64,000 nt of DNA. Source: Paraspadella gotoi (Eukaryota; Chaetognatha). This document shows positions 1-12,534 of this stretch, piece by piece. The stretch lies in NCBI GenBank assembly GCA_051294375.1, contig CM119265.1:21168555-21232554 (forward strand), given 5' to 3'. The notes under the pieces were generated by a model. It was not told the DNA's origin. It made no database searches and saw nothing but the letters and a program-made list of their open reading frames with translations. The stretch's first letter is position 1. Every line of letters starts with the position of its first letter. The translations under genes were made by a program, and so were the position numbers.

Positions 1-479
1 AAGCTACTCCTTTTCTAGGGTTCCATTGATTGTTGACGCCACGATATACAAGAATTTTCTTGACATTATCCCGAGGCATTTCTCACAGCATCCGGCAACA
101 TTTCGTCAGGTCGGTCCGTCTTTTACGGCCCAAGTTACTACGTATACTATGCTTAGTATGTCTATTTGTAATACGTTGTTATTTAACATTTATACTTAGT
201 TACGTTTCAAGTCGTCTAGTTCATCTTACTAAGCTTTCTTCAACAATTCTTTCACTTCATGATTTTTATTTCCGCGCTCTATATTTTCGCTAACATACAA
301 CATTTCTTTAATAAGAAATTTTCCTAAAAAAAAAATTATTAAAAATTTAAAATTAATCAACTTAATAATTTCTGTAGTAGTTTGGCTTACGGTTTCAGTT
401 TTGGGATTGTGGTACTTACAACAAGATTAGACTCATAAACTTGCTCTGTTACGGTTTATTTGTCTCCCTCCTCTCTGTC
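1..479. other. No gene seen; AT-rich start of window
   Basis: Short open frames only, with no splice-bounded coding stretch, recognisable domain or repeat family. The last part runs into the CACT-type simple repeat that opens the next feature. Confidence 0.5.
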
Positions 480-860
480 ACTCACTCACTCACTCACTGG
501 ACCACTCACTCACTCACTCATCTCACGAACAATCTTATTTCATCTCGTGCACTTCCTCAGTTTCGTCGCCTTCCTTCCCCTCTAACTCTCCTCCCATTAA
601 TTTTCCTCTTCCAAATGCCTTCTTCGCTTCCTTCCTCCCCTTCCCTCTTCTCTGCTCCTCACTCTGCCCCAGCCCCCTATTCCTCCTCTCTTCCTCCTTC
701 CCCCCAACCCCTTCGCCTCGCCCTCTTTCCTCCTTCCTCCCTGTCCCTCCCTCTCCCACCCCCCTTTTCCCGCGTCCCTTTCCTCCTTCTCTTCTTATCC
801 TCTCCTTTCCAATCCTTCCGCCCACAATTCAAAGATGGCATCCTGGCCTTAACTGCTTCC
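480..860. repeat. Noisy copy of the 4.72-4.98 kb pyrimidine-rich segment
   Basis: It begins with (CACT)n, then a pyrimidine-rich stretch with the same order of landmarks as 4718-4982: cttatttcatctc, cctcagtttcgtcgcc, ccttcttcgcttccttcct, and at the end acaattc-aaag-gcat-ctggcc. Many single-base insertions separate the two. The long Ser/Pro/Leu frames across it are by-products of CT-rich sequence, not genes. Confidence 0.6.
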
Positions 861-3260
861 TGCAGCGCCGCCAGCGTAATGGCATATCGAGATCGGTGAT
901 TCATCCTACACGATCCGTAAAATTATCCGGCCACCCGCATGGCCGACACGAGCTGAGCAAGTCTGCGATTATCCGCCTCTCGTCCGGAAGCGACCCGTGC
1001 CCCGACCGGCCGGCGGACCGCTTTCTCTAATGAGGGCCCCTACGTTATGGTCCGCGTCGTGCGCATATCTGTCCTGCGGTTCGACGTGCTCATCCGATAT
1101 CTGCTACCGACCATAACAGTATGGTCGGTGATAGAATCTGGGATATATATATACATATACCTTAGAAGAAGGAGATTGTATCTCCTATATTGGATTGCTA
1201 ATGAGTCTCTGCCCGTTTTTGCGAATCCTCTTGACGTATACTTCTACTCTCTATCTCGTACCAACTGTGAGTTGTTGACTGGGGTGATGGCTCTTCCTTC
1301 CTGCCCGTGGCGCTTCTCCGTGAAAAGATGCAGGCCATTGCCAATACTAGTACTGCGACACATTCTATTGTTGATCTCCTCGGTATACTTTATCTGATCG
1401 TCATGCCCCGAACAACACATGAGTCATAGAGAAAGACAGAGCCTTATCACTTGTATTGAGTGAGGAGTTTAGACCCTACTCTGCGCCGCCGTGTCGATAA
1501 CTATTCAAATAAGAGCAGCCACGCGTAAGGCGTAGTCGCTGATAACCTTCTGCTGATTATCGCAAAGAGAAGTACTCCAGTTGATAGACGAACAGCAACA
1601 ATGAAATCATCAAAAAACTAGCACATACAGCATCCAGCATATTCTGGGAAAAATACTCTAATCACTGCATAATACGGCTCATAAGCATACACACCTATTG
1701 ATGTGATATTGTTCAAGAACTATTATCCTAGCCTATCAATCCTCAGATCTATCAATGATCGAGACCTCAAGACTGGTTTATGTCTCTGACGCTAAAGTAT
1801 CTCTAATTAAGTTCTACACGGTACTAAGTACTTTCAAGTCTGTAACAGTCTGAGACAAAGGCTGTAAGGCCCTTGCCTACCTTCCTCCTTGGCAGGGTTC
1901 TATCTCAGCTATGTGCTAGTAATAATTAACTCTCTCCGACATATATGCTGTGCATACTCACTATTTTCCTGTGCTATCGTTCGAATCGTGACACTGATAT
2001 TACAAGAGTGACTTGGGGTGTCGGCGGGACACGTCCTCGTACGTTGATGCACGTGTCCTGCTAAGAACCAGTGCAACACGTTAGTAGAAAAGCGACGGTT
2101 GAAGTGCGCAGGCAGGTACGGAGGCCGATCCCTTTCTAATCTAAGTACCGATATCTTCTCTGCTCCTCCTATTCTCTGTGCTCGAACTCCTCACTCACGC
2201 TCTGTCCTGCTCTCACCCTCATCCTGTCCGTCTTGAGAGGCTACTAAACGTAAATGTATATGCGTCTATCACAAAGGAAATCTCTATAACATGCAAGTGA
2301 AAGTCAGGTCTCTTTATCGTCGCGCAAAAGTGAAGCTACTCAGAAAAAGAAGTGTAGTGAGCTTGCTCCTTCCAGCGTGTGACATGACCGGATCAATCCT
2401 GACAGCTGCCCTATCAGCTGATCCTAGATTGCACGTCTTGGCTGCCGACGCTCTTCCATAATCCGCTTCCGTGTTGCTCTCACTACTACCGCGAGGACGG
2501 ATGCAATCCAGTCGGGTTGCTCCTAATCGGCTGAACAGAGGCATGTCACAAACTGAACGATAACTCATCAACCAGGCATCCTACACACTCATACCTCCTA
2601 ATCAGCCTACTCAGAGATCTGAATTGAATTGTATAGTTAGAAAGATTCTCTCTCATCTACTAGTCACCACTGCTCACGATCTGTTGGCGTAAGCTCTTTC
2701 CATAGTGACTACTGTAACCGAGAGTTCCGACCTAACCCGTGAACGCCTGGAGTCTAGGCCAGCTGACAGAGATATCCCCATATGGTACTCCGAGCGAAGA
2801 AGGCTGGGTACAGGCCGGGTGGCAGGCGGAACAAGGAAGAACACGACAGACATAAGAATCGAGGAAGTGGAGAACGCGGAGAGTAGATGCGGGGTCGACA
2901 TCTCTCTCAACGATCCTGGGCTCCCAACTCGTGGGTGTACTCGGAGTCTGGTATGTGAGCTCGTGGTGAATACGAATTCCCGGGCGGCGTGGACAACACT
3001 AAGGTTGGTATACCAATGTCCGGTGTCTCCAGATAGTGCGCTCCCTCAGGCGACTGTGTCTGCGTGAACGAAGAAAAATTAACTTACAATGCCATTACTC
3101 AGTATTAATATTAGCAAGAACCTCCAGTGAAGAATACAGATCAGCGACTACATCCCAACACAGACAACAGAGACGAATGTAGATCTACCATTGATGACGC
3201 GTTGAGAGAATATCGTCTGGTGCTCCTCAAGAGGAGCCAGCAGGTTCGGGCGCAGTTGCG
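861..3260. other. Random-looking block without genes
   Basis: About 2.4 kb with near-balanced base use, no homopolymer longer than six, no simple repeat and no recognisable protein. This is quite unlike the homopolymer- and microsatellite-rich sequence on both sides. Open frames (for example 2705-3067 plus and 2314-2571 minus) are of chance length and composition. It directly follows the noisy duplicated segment at 480-860. I infer low-quality long-read sequence rather than biology, but a foreign insert cannot be excluded by eye. Confidence 0.45.
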
Positions 3261-3979
3261 TTCGCCCAGCAATCCTGGCAGGTCGCCAATTTTTTAACAT
3301 GCTTTAACGGCTAAAACAACTCGCTATGCTCGAAGTGAACCGTTTTGCGTTCCAACGATGAAAAGTTTTTAATAGAAGAAAAGAAGGAAGGTAGTATTTG
3401 AGGTGTATTGTGTTTTTTCTTATTTCAAGGTAGGCATAATACAAAAAAGAACTATGTTTACAGCATGGTGGTCTACGACTTTACTCTCTTTTACTGCTTA
3501 CTTCCTGCCTTACTGTCCGCTCTCCTTTTTCCTTTCACCCTCTTTTATATCTTCCTCCTCCTTCTATTTCCATGTGCTACTATCTCCTTCTCCTGTTTTC
3601 GTCCGAAAAGCGCGCGAGCGACTCTCGCGCGACGCGGCATGCGTACCCGCCTTTTCCTCTCTTTCCATCATCCCATTCCTTCCTTTTGGAACTCCCTTCT
3701 CTCTCTTCAATCTGTTACATATAAGGAATAGGCCTCCTGTCTTCTTCTCCGTTCCATTCCCCTGTCGTAGGCGTTCTCGCTTTCTTCTCTCTCGTCTTCA
3801 TAAAATTCTCAGTCGCTCACGTACGAGTTCCGGATATAACCACTACTTGCTCGTAAAAAAAAGGTATCTCGTCCATTTAACTATTTTCTGTCTCTCTTCT
3901 CTTCTCTCTCTCTTAGCACTCTGACGCTTTAAGACCATAAAATTTGAAATTAAGAACTTAGAAACGAGCCACAGAGCTT
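3261..3979. other. Pyrimidine-rich non-coding stretch
   Basis: AT-rich, then CT-rich DNA with overlapping Phe/Ser/Leu-rich frames (3403-3924) that follow from polypyrimidine sequence. No domain or splice structure is visible. Confidence 0.45.
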
Positions 3980-4066
3980 TAGGAGAGAAGTAGCTTTCTC
4001 TTCCGTTGCTCTCTCTTTAAACTCCAGCCTCTCCTCTCGTTCCTCTCCTCTCTCTCTCTCTCTCTC

Positions 4067-4120
<54 letters not shown>

Positions 4121-4327
4121 CTCCTCCTTCACTTTCCCTCCCTCCCTCCTCCCCCGTCTCTTCTTTTCTTTTTCGGATTCTTAGAGTCGTGTTGGCGTGT
4201 CCATCGTCGTGTCGTTCGTCCGACGTTGTCGTCCGGCTTTATTAGGCTTTGGAAGAAGATATAATGGATCTAATGAGCGTGAATAGGAGAAGGCGTCTTG
4301 GAGATTATCCTGTTCCGTCGTGAGAAT
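3980..4327. repeat. Third, partial and noisy copy of the 5.4/9.8 kb duplicated unit
   Basis: It matches about 6555-6850 and 10970-11260: gctttctcttcc, ttgctctctcttta, a long (CT)n, then cccgtctcttc-ttttcttttt-cgattcttagagtcg and a GTC-rich tail. Insertions are frequent. It ends at a 25-N gap (4328-4352). Confidence 0.6.
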
Positions 4328-4352
4328 NNNNNNNNNNNNNNNNNNNNNNNNN

Positions 4353-4717
4353 TTATTAATTATTTTTTTTAGATTTTTTTTTCAAAACAGAAGGAAAATT
4401 TTAAATAATTTTTATTACAAATAATACAATTATATCTATAAGTTATATTTTTATTATAAAATTTTTTATAAGATTTTTTTAGTTTTGATTATATATTTTT
4501 TAATTTTTATATCATTCCGCTCTCACTGCACCTGAACCGACATTATTCTGAGTACTGATTTATGACTTGACTTGATATGACTGGACTGACTGTGACTGAC
4601 TGATTGACCGTAGTGACTTGACTGGACTGACTCTGGCTAGACTGGACTGACCGATTCCGACTGATCTTGACATTGACATTGATTGACGTCTGATCTGATA
4701 CTGTGACCTGGAAACAT
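4353..4717. other. No gene seen; T-rich then GACT-rich sequence
   Basis: About 150 bases of A/T homopolymers, then a degenerate run of gact/gactg-type words (4540-4690). Nothing coding is visible. Confidence 0.4.
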
Positions 4718-4982
4718 GTACTCACTCACTCACTCAACTCTACGTCTACAGATCTTATTTCATCTCTGCACTTTCCTCAGTTCGTCGCCTTCCTTCCTCG
4801 TAACTCTCCCCTCCCATTATTTTCCTCAATTTCCAAAATCTTCTTCGCTTCCTTCCTCCCTTCCTCTCTCTCTCTTACCTTACCCTCTCTTCACCTACCC
4901 TCCCCTCATCCTCCCTTCCTCCCTCATCTCCTCTCTCTCCTCCAGATCGCTTCTCCACAATTCTAAAGAGCATCTGGCCAGA
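4718..4982. repeat. Cleaner copy of the 0.48-0.86 kb segment
   Basis: Same landmark order as 480-860 with fewer insertions. It continues into sequence (4983-5300) that has no readable partner after 860, where the other copy turns random-looking. The region also holds a (GTC)n run near 5190-5210 and a 10-N gap at 5305-5314. Confidence 0.6.
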
Positions 4983-5411
4983 TACTACTTTCCTCCGCCA
5001 AAATTGAGAGATGACGGATTTACCCACGATTACGAATTCCCGTATATTCGTTGCCGCTCCATCGCGCATTTGGCGACACTCTGACCCTAACGTCCACTTG
5101 GCGACGCCGCTCCGACTGACCACTCGACGCCGGCCCCGACGCCCTCTTGCCTCTTTTATCGACTGGCGACGCATTACGATGGTTAACGTCGTCGTCGTCG
5201 TCGTCGTCGCAAAAGGTGGTTTGTTTGCAGCCTTTGAAATTGCTTCTTCAAGAAATGACCTACGTCGGATTTTTGATCACCCTTTCGCGCCTCCATGATT
5301 TTTTNNNNNNNNNNTTTTTTCTCGTCTGCTTTCTTTAGTTTTTTAACTCGTTTTTTTCTCTTTTTTTTGATTCTTTCTCGTTTCTAAAGATATTTATTTA
5401 ATTTCTCCTAC

Positions 5412-5865
5412 ATCATATTTTTTTCGCCATAGTTTATTGTCAAAGAAGAAAGAAGAAAAGAGCGAAAAAGTACATAACCAGTTTTGTAAACTTGAAAAAA
5501 CGATTGTAAGTGATTTTGCATTGGAAACTTATGAAAAAAAATATACAAACAATGAAAATATAAAACTTTAAAAAAGCAATACTAGTATGGGTTAAATTAG
5601 TAGAAATACTTAATATGTCTATTGTCTAAGCTAACAGATGTTTTTCATTGACAACCAAACTGATGTGGGAAGAAATTTTAATTACGGCCCATGACAATAT
5701 GACAAAGTGTATGTTGTTAAGTTAGGATTGTTTATATAAACTCTCTCCACAATTTTCTACTTCTTTGTCTCTCGTTTAATCCTCGATCGCTTAATGACCT
5801 CGGTTGCCGTGGAAACCACTAACCGCAAGTAGAAAGAAGAAGGGCGTTAGGCAAGAATGGAGGCT

Positions 5866-5916
<51 letters not shown>

Positions 5917-6604
5917 CTCTCTCTTTTCCTCTCTCTCTTCCTCTCTCTCTCTCCTAACATTGGTTGGCCTCAGAAAATCCCTACATCATTAACCTTTCTT
6001 CGTCTCTTCCTCCTCTGGAGAAGAAAATACCTTAAGAAAAATGAGAGACAATTTTTATCTCTCTTTGCTTTTCTTCTTTTCATATTTTCTCTCCTTATTT
6101 CCGTTTTTCAATTGTACACGATAATGTATCATCTGAGAGCTAAATTGTACGTAGTAAAATCCTTCATACCGTAAATATAGAAAATATAATCATCCAGATA
6201 GACATGTATTTCCATAATATTTCGCCGACAAGGACGATGAAAACGACGACGACGAAGACGACGACGCCAACAAAGACGACAACACCCACAATAACAACGA
6301 CGACGACGACGACGACGACGATGCAACGCGGAATTTCCATTTCCTTTTTCTTCTCAATATCGGAGATTGTTTTGGACAAACTTTGACTCCCCCTCCCCCA
6401 GTTTCCCTTCCTCCTTTCCCTCCCGGAAAAAAAAAAGACATCATCTTCCATTGAAATGGTGATATCAGCAATTTCCAGCCCAAAAACCCTCCAAAACATG
6501 ACATGGGTGACCCTGGACACTCTGGCGCGAGAGGAGGGGGAAGAGGAGGAGGAGGAAGAAGAGAAAGGAGCTTTCTCTTCCTTGCTCTCTCTTTAGAACC
6601 TCAG

Positions 6605-6688
<84 letters not shown>

Positions 6689-6898
6689 TTCCTTTCTCCT
6701 CCTCCCCGTCTCTTCCTTTTCTTTTTCGATTCTTAGAGTCGTTGCGTCGTCGTCGTCGTCGTCGGCGTTTATGGCTTGGAGGACGAGAGGCTATTCCATG
6801 GATCATTGGCACGGCGTGAGTTAAGGTGCCGACGTCGCCGGAAAAGGGGTTCTGGAAGAGAGTGATGAAAATGGCGAGGTGGCAAGTGGCAACGGATG
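5412..6898. repeat. Duplicated unit A, copy 1 (about 1.49 kb)
   Basis: Nearly identical along its whole length to 9839-11305; differences are mostly one-base indels and microsatellite length. It contains (CT)n at about 5870-5960 and 6601-6686, and a (GAC)n run at 6235-6322. It ends exactly at a 25-N gap (6899-6923). No intact gene is evident; Ser-Leu, Arg-Glu and poly-Val frames all come from the repeats. Copies flanking a placeholder gap suggest unmerged contigs or haplotypes. Confidence 0.8.
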
Positions 6899-6923
6899 NN
6901 NNNNNNNNNNNNNNNNNNNNNNN

Positions 6924-8084
6924 GAGTTTGTGATAAATGTTTTGTTATTCCTTGCCAGGACTTCTAACTGCTACAGACTTATCTTTACAACAATCTCTCT
7001 TCTAAGACTGCTAAACTTACAGACATGTTCGTCAAGTCCTGGGCTTCGTTAGATCGTCGTTCCTTTCGGCCTTAGCCCGACGTCATCTACCGGACTTGTC
7101 GTCATTATCTCCAGGGGCTTTGACCGGCGCCATCGTCTCTTTCTGCGCCATTTTATACCCGATTCCATCTGGTCTTCAAATGCGCAGAATTAGCCAGTCA
7201 GTTAGAATCAAAGACCAGCCACTTCTCCGACTTAGTTCAATACACTATTGTTAACCAAAAAATACTTTTGGATATTTGACTATACCCAACGATATAATTA
7301 TGAAGACATTGGAACCCATGAAAGAATGAGCGCGACCTATCTAATCTAGATTTTGGAGGAAGACCAACAAATATTTGTATAAGGACAGAGAAAAAATAAT
7401 GAGCCACAAAAATGAAAATGTAGAATTTGAAATTTATTCGAATTGAAAAGGGAAGGCAAGCATAAAAATTAATCCATTTAATTAACTACCTCTAATCAAT
7501 CAATCAAAATAAATAAATCATTTAACAATCAAACTAGATTCAATCAACATAAGTGATCAACTCTTAATCAATCAGAGATCAATGCGTTCAATGGATATAA
7601 CAGTCAATAATCAATCATCATTCAACTAATTAAACAATCAATTTGCTTATAAGCTCAAAAGAGACTTGTGCACAAGAAGCACCTTTGGGGGCCAATGAAG
7701 ATCACTGAAGACAATTATTAAAGATGTGCAATTGACACTTCCAGTTCTAAGACAGTTCCAAGACACTGACTGTCCAGTATGGGTTCAAAACTTAAGCATC
7801 ATTCTTGTGATAAACTTAAACATGATAAAAACATGATAACATGGCTTCCAAGGTGTAGTTGTTTCAGCTGGGTAGAGAGGCTGTAAGAAATTTTTTATGC
7901 TGGTCACCTGACTATGGCTTCAATTGGCGCCCTACCCGGGCTTATAAACAAAGTCTTCCTATGTGACACTTTTGCCCTTGAGCCCTGCTTCTATAACATC
8001 AATTAAGTCCTTACTAAACCCTCATCTGCAAGAGCTCTGACACAGCCGCTTTGGCTGCGGTAGAATGCTAACAATTGCTTATTT
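6924..8084. other. No gene recognised
   Basis: Unique AT-rich DNA. Around 7090-7160 on the minus strand a TATAAAATGG word leads into a 22-codon Met-start frame, too short and unsupported to call. A run of taatcaatca-type words (7440-7640) is mildly repetitive. Confidence 0.35.
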
Positions 8085-9030
8085 CCATGATGGAAAAAAA
8101 AAGTGTCGCGGTTTGGAAAAGTCAGTTAATTTTTATAGTCAATATATTTTTTTGGCTAATGAATAAGTTTTAATAGGTAATATGACCTCCTAAGACTGAA
8201 TAAAATGATTATTTCTCCAACAGAATTAAATTATTCAATCATATCAAATACTTCAAAAGAGGTTGTCTCTACTGTTTTCACTTCTTTTTGATTTAAGAGA
8301 ACTACTCATATTATTGTTAAAATTATATCTCTGATATGATATTTTTTATCAGATTTGGGGCAAAAAATGGTTCTTAGCCAAACAGTGAAAAAGATTGATC
8401 CTCTATAAAGTAAACCAGCTTGAGTGTTGCTGCCATAATGTGATAATTCATTGTCTTTCACTTTAAAAAGCTTTATTTTTTTTATTTTGACTTGTTTGAT
8501 ATTTGATTCTGATATACAATCCAAAGGTAAATAAAAATGATCACTTTGCTTACAGAAAGGTTACCCGGAAACCTTACAACTTTTATTGATACTTTACAAT
8601 TTAAAAATAATATTCATATATCATCTACAGCATCAATGTATTTTTAATATGCTCTTTTTTTGACATATGAATTGAGATTCATCCCTGAATCTATCCTAAT
8701 GGAGATAATGCAATAACCATTTGACATTAGACTGAGAAAAGGCAGGATTTTTAATAGTATTGTTTAACTCAAAAGTAATAAAAAAGAACCGGAAATGAGT
8801 ATAAATAAAAAGTACAGATATAAAAAGATAAAAATGAAGGAAGCCATTTTTTTTGACAACGCATTTCTTTTTACATGAACTCTGTATTTTTTGTCATACA
8901 TAAATGAAACACAGCTTATATGAATCACAAAAGGCAATGTTTCTTGATATCTTAATTTTATTTTTCGATTCTACTTTAAAATGCGAAAAATAACTGGAAA
9001 GTAACCGCGACACTTTTTTTTCCATCATGG
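8085..9030. mobile_element. MITE-like element with terminal inverted repeats
   Basis: The left end (8085-8113) reads CCATGATGG, nine A, then GTGTCGCGGTT. The right end (9003-9030) is its reverse complement with eight A. Inside these the similarity fades but continues (both ends carry a GGAAA..CAGTTA-ATTTTT-like stretch). The 946 bp interior is AT-rich with no transposase; its longest frame (8306-8524, minus) resembles nothing I know. A non-autonomous DNA transposon is the simplest reading. No clear target-site duplication is visible (flanks ..ttattt and ttagat..), so the superfamily is undetermined. Confidence 0.7.
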
Positions 9031-9838
9031 TTAGATAAATCTTATTCTTTTTTTCATTAAAAATTAAATAAATGCACTTCTTCCTTTGATACTTTGGCTA
9101 TCTTTTCTTTCATTTAAAATTTTAATAGGCCAAGAGATATTACATTTTTAAAGTTATTTCATTTTTTTTTTCAATACCTGGACCCGTTCATTTTATAAGG
9201 TTTGAAAAAGGGGGTGATTTTCTTAATTTTTTCAATGTATGAGCCTGTAAAACTGGAACGAATAATCAAAATTTTAAAAACAAAAACAGATTTGGAATCA
9301 GCATAATGTCCTCTTTCAACCCATTATTTTTTAAATATTTTAATTAGTTTTTAAGACTATGATATATTTTTATAATTTTCAAAAAATATTTTTGTTATTT
9401 AAAATAATTTTTTTTAAATTTAATTTGTTTTTTATTAAAACTGGTCTTCTTCAAATATCATTTTGTATAAAAATGGAATTAATTACCTTGCACCTTTTAA
9501 GAATACTCTTGAATTTTTTTTTGAGTGAATTAATTTTTAAAAAACAAAAAAAATAAAATTAATTTAAAATTTTATTACTCAATTTATGTAGGCCTCGTCT
9601 CGGAGTTATTTATGAGCAAAAATGATAGGACTAGCTTCATTAATAACCGCGTTAGAGCAAATATTGTAAAAAAAAATTTTGGGTGCTGAGCGCAATTTTT
9701 TTGAATTTTTAAAAATCCTTCAAACGGGCAATAAACCTAAGGTTCCTGCATCTATTACTCAAAACTGAGCTGATTCCAACGCTAGTTTGAGAGATATCCA
9801 CTCCCTCAACTTTTCGAGTAAAGAAAACGCGTGCTGTA
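9031..9838. other. No gene seen; AT-rich
   Basis: Poly-A/T-rich DNA. The segment 9590-9830 is less AT-rich and reads like transposon-derived non-coding sequence, but has no diagnostic motif. Confidence 0.35.
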
Positions 9839-10294
9839 ATCATATTTTTTTCGCCAAGTTTATTGCAAAGAAGAAAGAAGAAAAAAAAGAAAAAGTACAT
9901 AACCGTTTTGTAAACTGAAAAAACGTATGTAGTGATTTTGAATTGGAAACTTATGAAAAAAAATATACAAACAATGACATATAAAAACTTTAAAAAAGCA
10001 ATACTAGTATGGGTTAAATTAGTAGAAATACTTAATAAGTCTTAATATGTCTATTGTCTAAGCTAACAGATGTTTTTCATGACAACCAAAACTGATGTGG
10101 GAAGAAATTTTAATTACGGCCCATGACAATATGACAAAGTGTATGTTGTTAAGTTAGGATTGTTTATCTAAACTCTCTCACAATTTTCTATTTCTTTGTC
10201 TCTCGTTTAATTCCTCCGATCGCTTAATGACCCGGTGCCGTGGTAACACTAACCGCAAGTAGAAAGAAGACGGGCGGTTAGGCAAGAATGGAGG

Positions 10295-10344
<50 letters not shown>

Positions 10345-11014
10345 GCTCTCTCTCTTTTCCTCTCTCTCTTCCCTCTCTCTCTCTCTCTACATTGGTTGGC
10401 CTCAGAAAATCCCTACATCATTAACCTTCTTCGTCTCTTCCTCTCTGGAGAAAAAATACCTAAGAAAAATGAAGACAATTTATATCTCTCTTGCTTTTCT
10501 TCTTTTCATATTTTCTCTCTTATTTCCGTTTTTCAATTGTACATGATAATGTATCATCTGAGAGCTAAATTGTACGTAGTAAAATCCTTCATACCGTAGA
10601 TATAGAAAATATAATCATCCATATAGACATGTATCCATAATATTTCGCCGGACAAGGACGATGAAAACGACGACGACGAAACGACGACGACCAACAAAGA
10701 CGACAACACCACAATAACAACGACGACGACGACGACGACGATGGCAACGCGGAATTCCATTTCCTTTTTCTCTCAATATCGGAGATTGTTTGACAAACTT
10801 TGACTCCCCCCCCGTTTCCCTTCCTCCTTTCCCTCCCGAAAAAAAAAAAAGACATCATCTCCATTGAAATGGTGATATCAGCAATTTCCAGCCCAAAACC
10901 TCCAAAACATGACATGGGTGACCCTGGACACTCTGGCCGAGAGGAAGGAGGAAGAGGAGGAGGAGGAAGAAGAGAAAAGGACTTTCTCTTCCTGCTCTCT
11001 CTTTAGAACCTCAG

Positions 11015-11098
<84 letters not shown>

Positions 11099-11305
11099 TT
11101 CCTTTCTCCTCCTCCCCGTCTCTTCCTTTTCTTTTTCGATTCTTAGAGTCGTTGCGTCGTCGTCGTCGTCGTCGGCGTTTATGGCTTGGAGGACGAGAGG
11201 CTATTCCATGGATCATTGGCACGGCGTGAGTTAAGTGCCGACGGTCGCCGGAAAGGGTTCGGAAGAGAGTGATGAAAATGGCGACGTGGCAAGTGGCAAC
11301 GGATG
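9839..11305. repeat. Duplicated unit A, copy 2 (about 1.47 kb)
   Basis: Partner of 5412-6898. It includes (CT)n at about 10300-10337 and 11017-11096 and a (GAC)n run at 10664-10742. Unlike copy 1 it continues without a gap into unique sequence, so this copy probably sits in the correct context. Confidence 0.8.
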
Positions 11306-12372
11306 ATGATGTGATTGTTTACCGAAGAGGAAGTTGGGACTAAGCTGGGGAAACGGCGGAAAAATATGTTTCGTTGTGGAGAAAACAAAAGGTATATTGC
11401 AGGTATATTGCAGTTAAAAATTCACGAATGTTCAAGGAATGAAAGAAAAAATGGTTAAAATGAATATCACATACAAGAAAATAGAAAATTTACAAAAGAA
11501 TCAATAGAAAAAAAATAGAAGAATTAATACTAATTTAAAATGCATTACAATGCAAAAGAATAACTACTAAAGTATTTTGGTTTAAAAGACAAATAATACA
11601 TGTAACTTGATGTCTATTAAAAGTGTTCACGTCTGCCGATAAATGTGAATACTGAATAGTAATGATGAGCTCATGTCGAGTTTCTGAACGCTTGTTTTTA
11701 TTGCTTCGCCAAGCGAGAACTTTAAAAAAGGCTTTCCCCCCTTCCGTTAGTTCTTTCCTCAGCCACGCCACTTTCTCAAGGAAGCGTCATTTTCACCGCC
11801 GCAGTTATTCCGACAAGAGACGACGACAAAGATGGCGTTTACGTCGTTCGAGCCTCTTTAGGGCTGAAAAGAGAGGTTCAACGGCCGAGTCCCATAAACC
11901 CCTTGTCGGGGTTGACGGGTTCTTAAGGGACGTCCTCCATCCCTTTGAGGGAGAGGGTCGGCTTGATGGTGCGTTTGGCGGGACAGTAAAGGGCGTAATC
12001 CGTTAACCAAGTAACGTTATTGTGATGATGGAACAGTAACTCACATTTGCCAGCAGCGCATCTCCCTCTCCTTGCACCTGCTCGCGTCCCCAATGCATCT
12101 GCCCGAATTCTCTCGCCCGTCGACGAGGAAGAAAAAGAACCGGAGAAACAAATAAAAGGAGAAACCATCAACGAAGAGGATGGGGGGACCCTCCTCGCAT
12201 AATGAAGGGCGGGGAGGAGGAGGAGGAGGAGGAGGAGGAAGAGGAGGAGGAGAATGAATCTTTGCGGAAGAGGTTTTGAGGCTGAGAAACGACGTTACCT
12301 TTGAACCTGGGGTGCGATTCATCAAGACAAATCACCCGCGAGGAACGAGAAGAAACGAGAGAGAGAGAGAGA
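11306..12372. other. Unique stretch without a supported gene
   Basis: AT-rich to about 11640, then a more GC-balanced segment (11660-12200) with short frames on both strands, none with a domain or clear splice sites. (GGA)n lies at about 12208-12253 and (GA)n begins at 12357 before the gap. Confidence 0.35.
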
Positions 12373-12498
12373 NNNNNNNNNNNNNNNNNNNNNNNNNNNN
12401 NNNNNNNNNNNNNNNNNNNNNNNNNNNNNNNNNNNNNNNNNNNNNNNNNNNNNNNNNNNNNNNNNNNNNNNNNNNNNNNNNNNNNNNNNNNNNNNNNN
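12373..12498. other. Assembly gap inside a (GA)n run
   Basis: N run flanked on both sides by pure GA dinucleotides, so the gap is within the microsatellite. Confidence 0.95.

Positions 12499-12534
<36 letters not shown>

Noticed and set aside
2314-3067. Open frames of 78-120 codons on both strands
   Set aside because: They lie in the random-looking block, overlap on opposite strands and have no recognisable residues or start context.
5857-6812. Long Ser-Leu, Arg-Glu and poly-Val/poly-Asp open frames here and in every other CT/GA/GTC tract of the window
   Set aside because: They follow directly from dinucleotide and trinucleotide repeats that cannot contain stops in those frames. There is no domain, splice context or codon pattern.
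7090-7160. Minus-strand TATAAAATGGCGC with a Met-start frame (MAQKETMAPVKAPGDNDDK)
   Set aside because: The TATA word overlaps the ATG so it cannot be its promoter, and the frame is only 22 codons with no clear donor.
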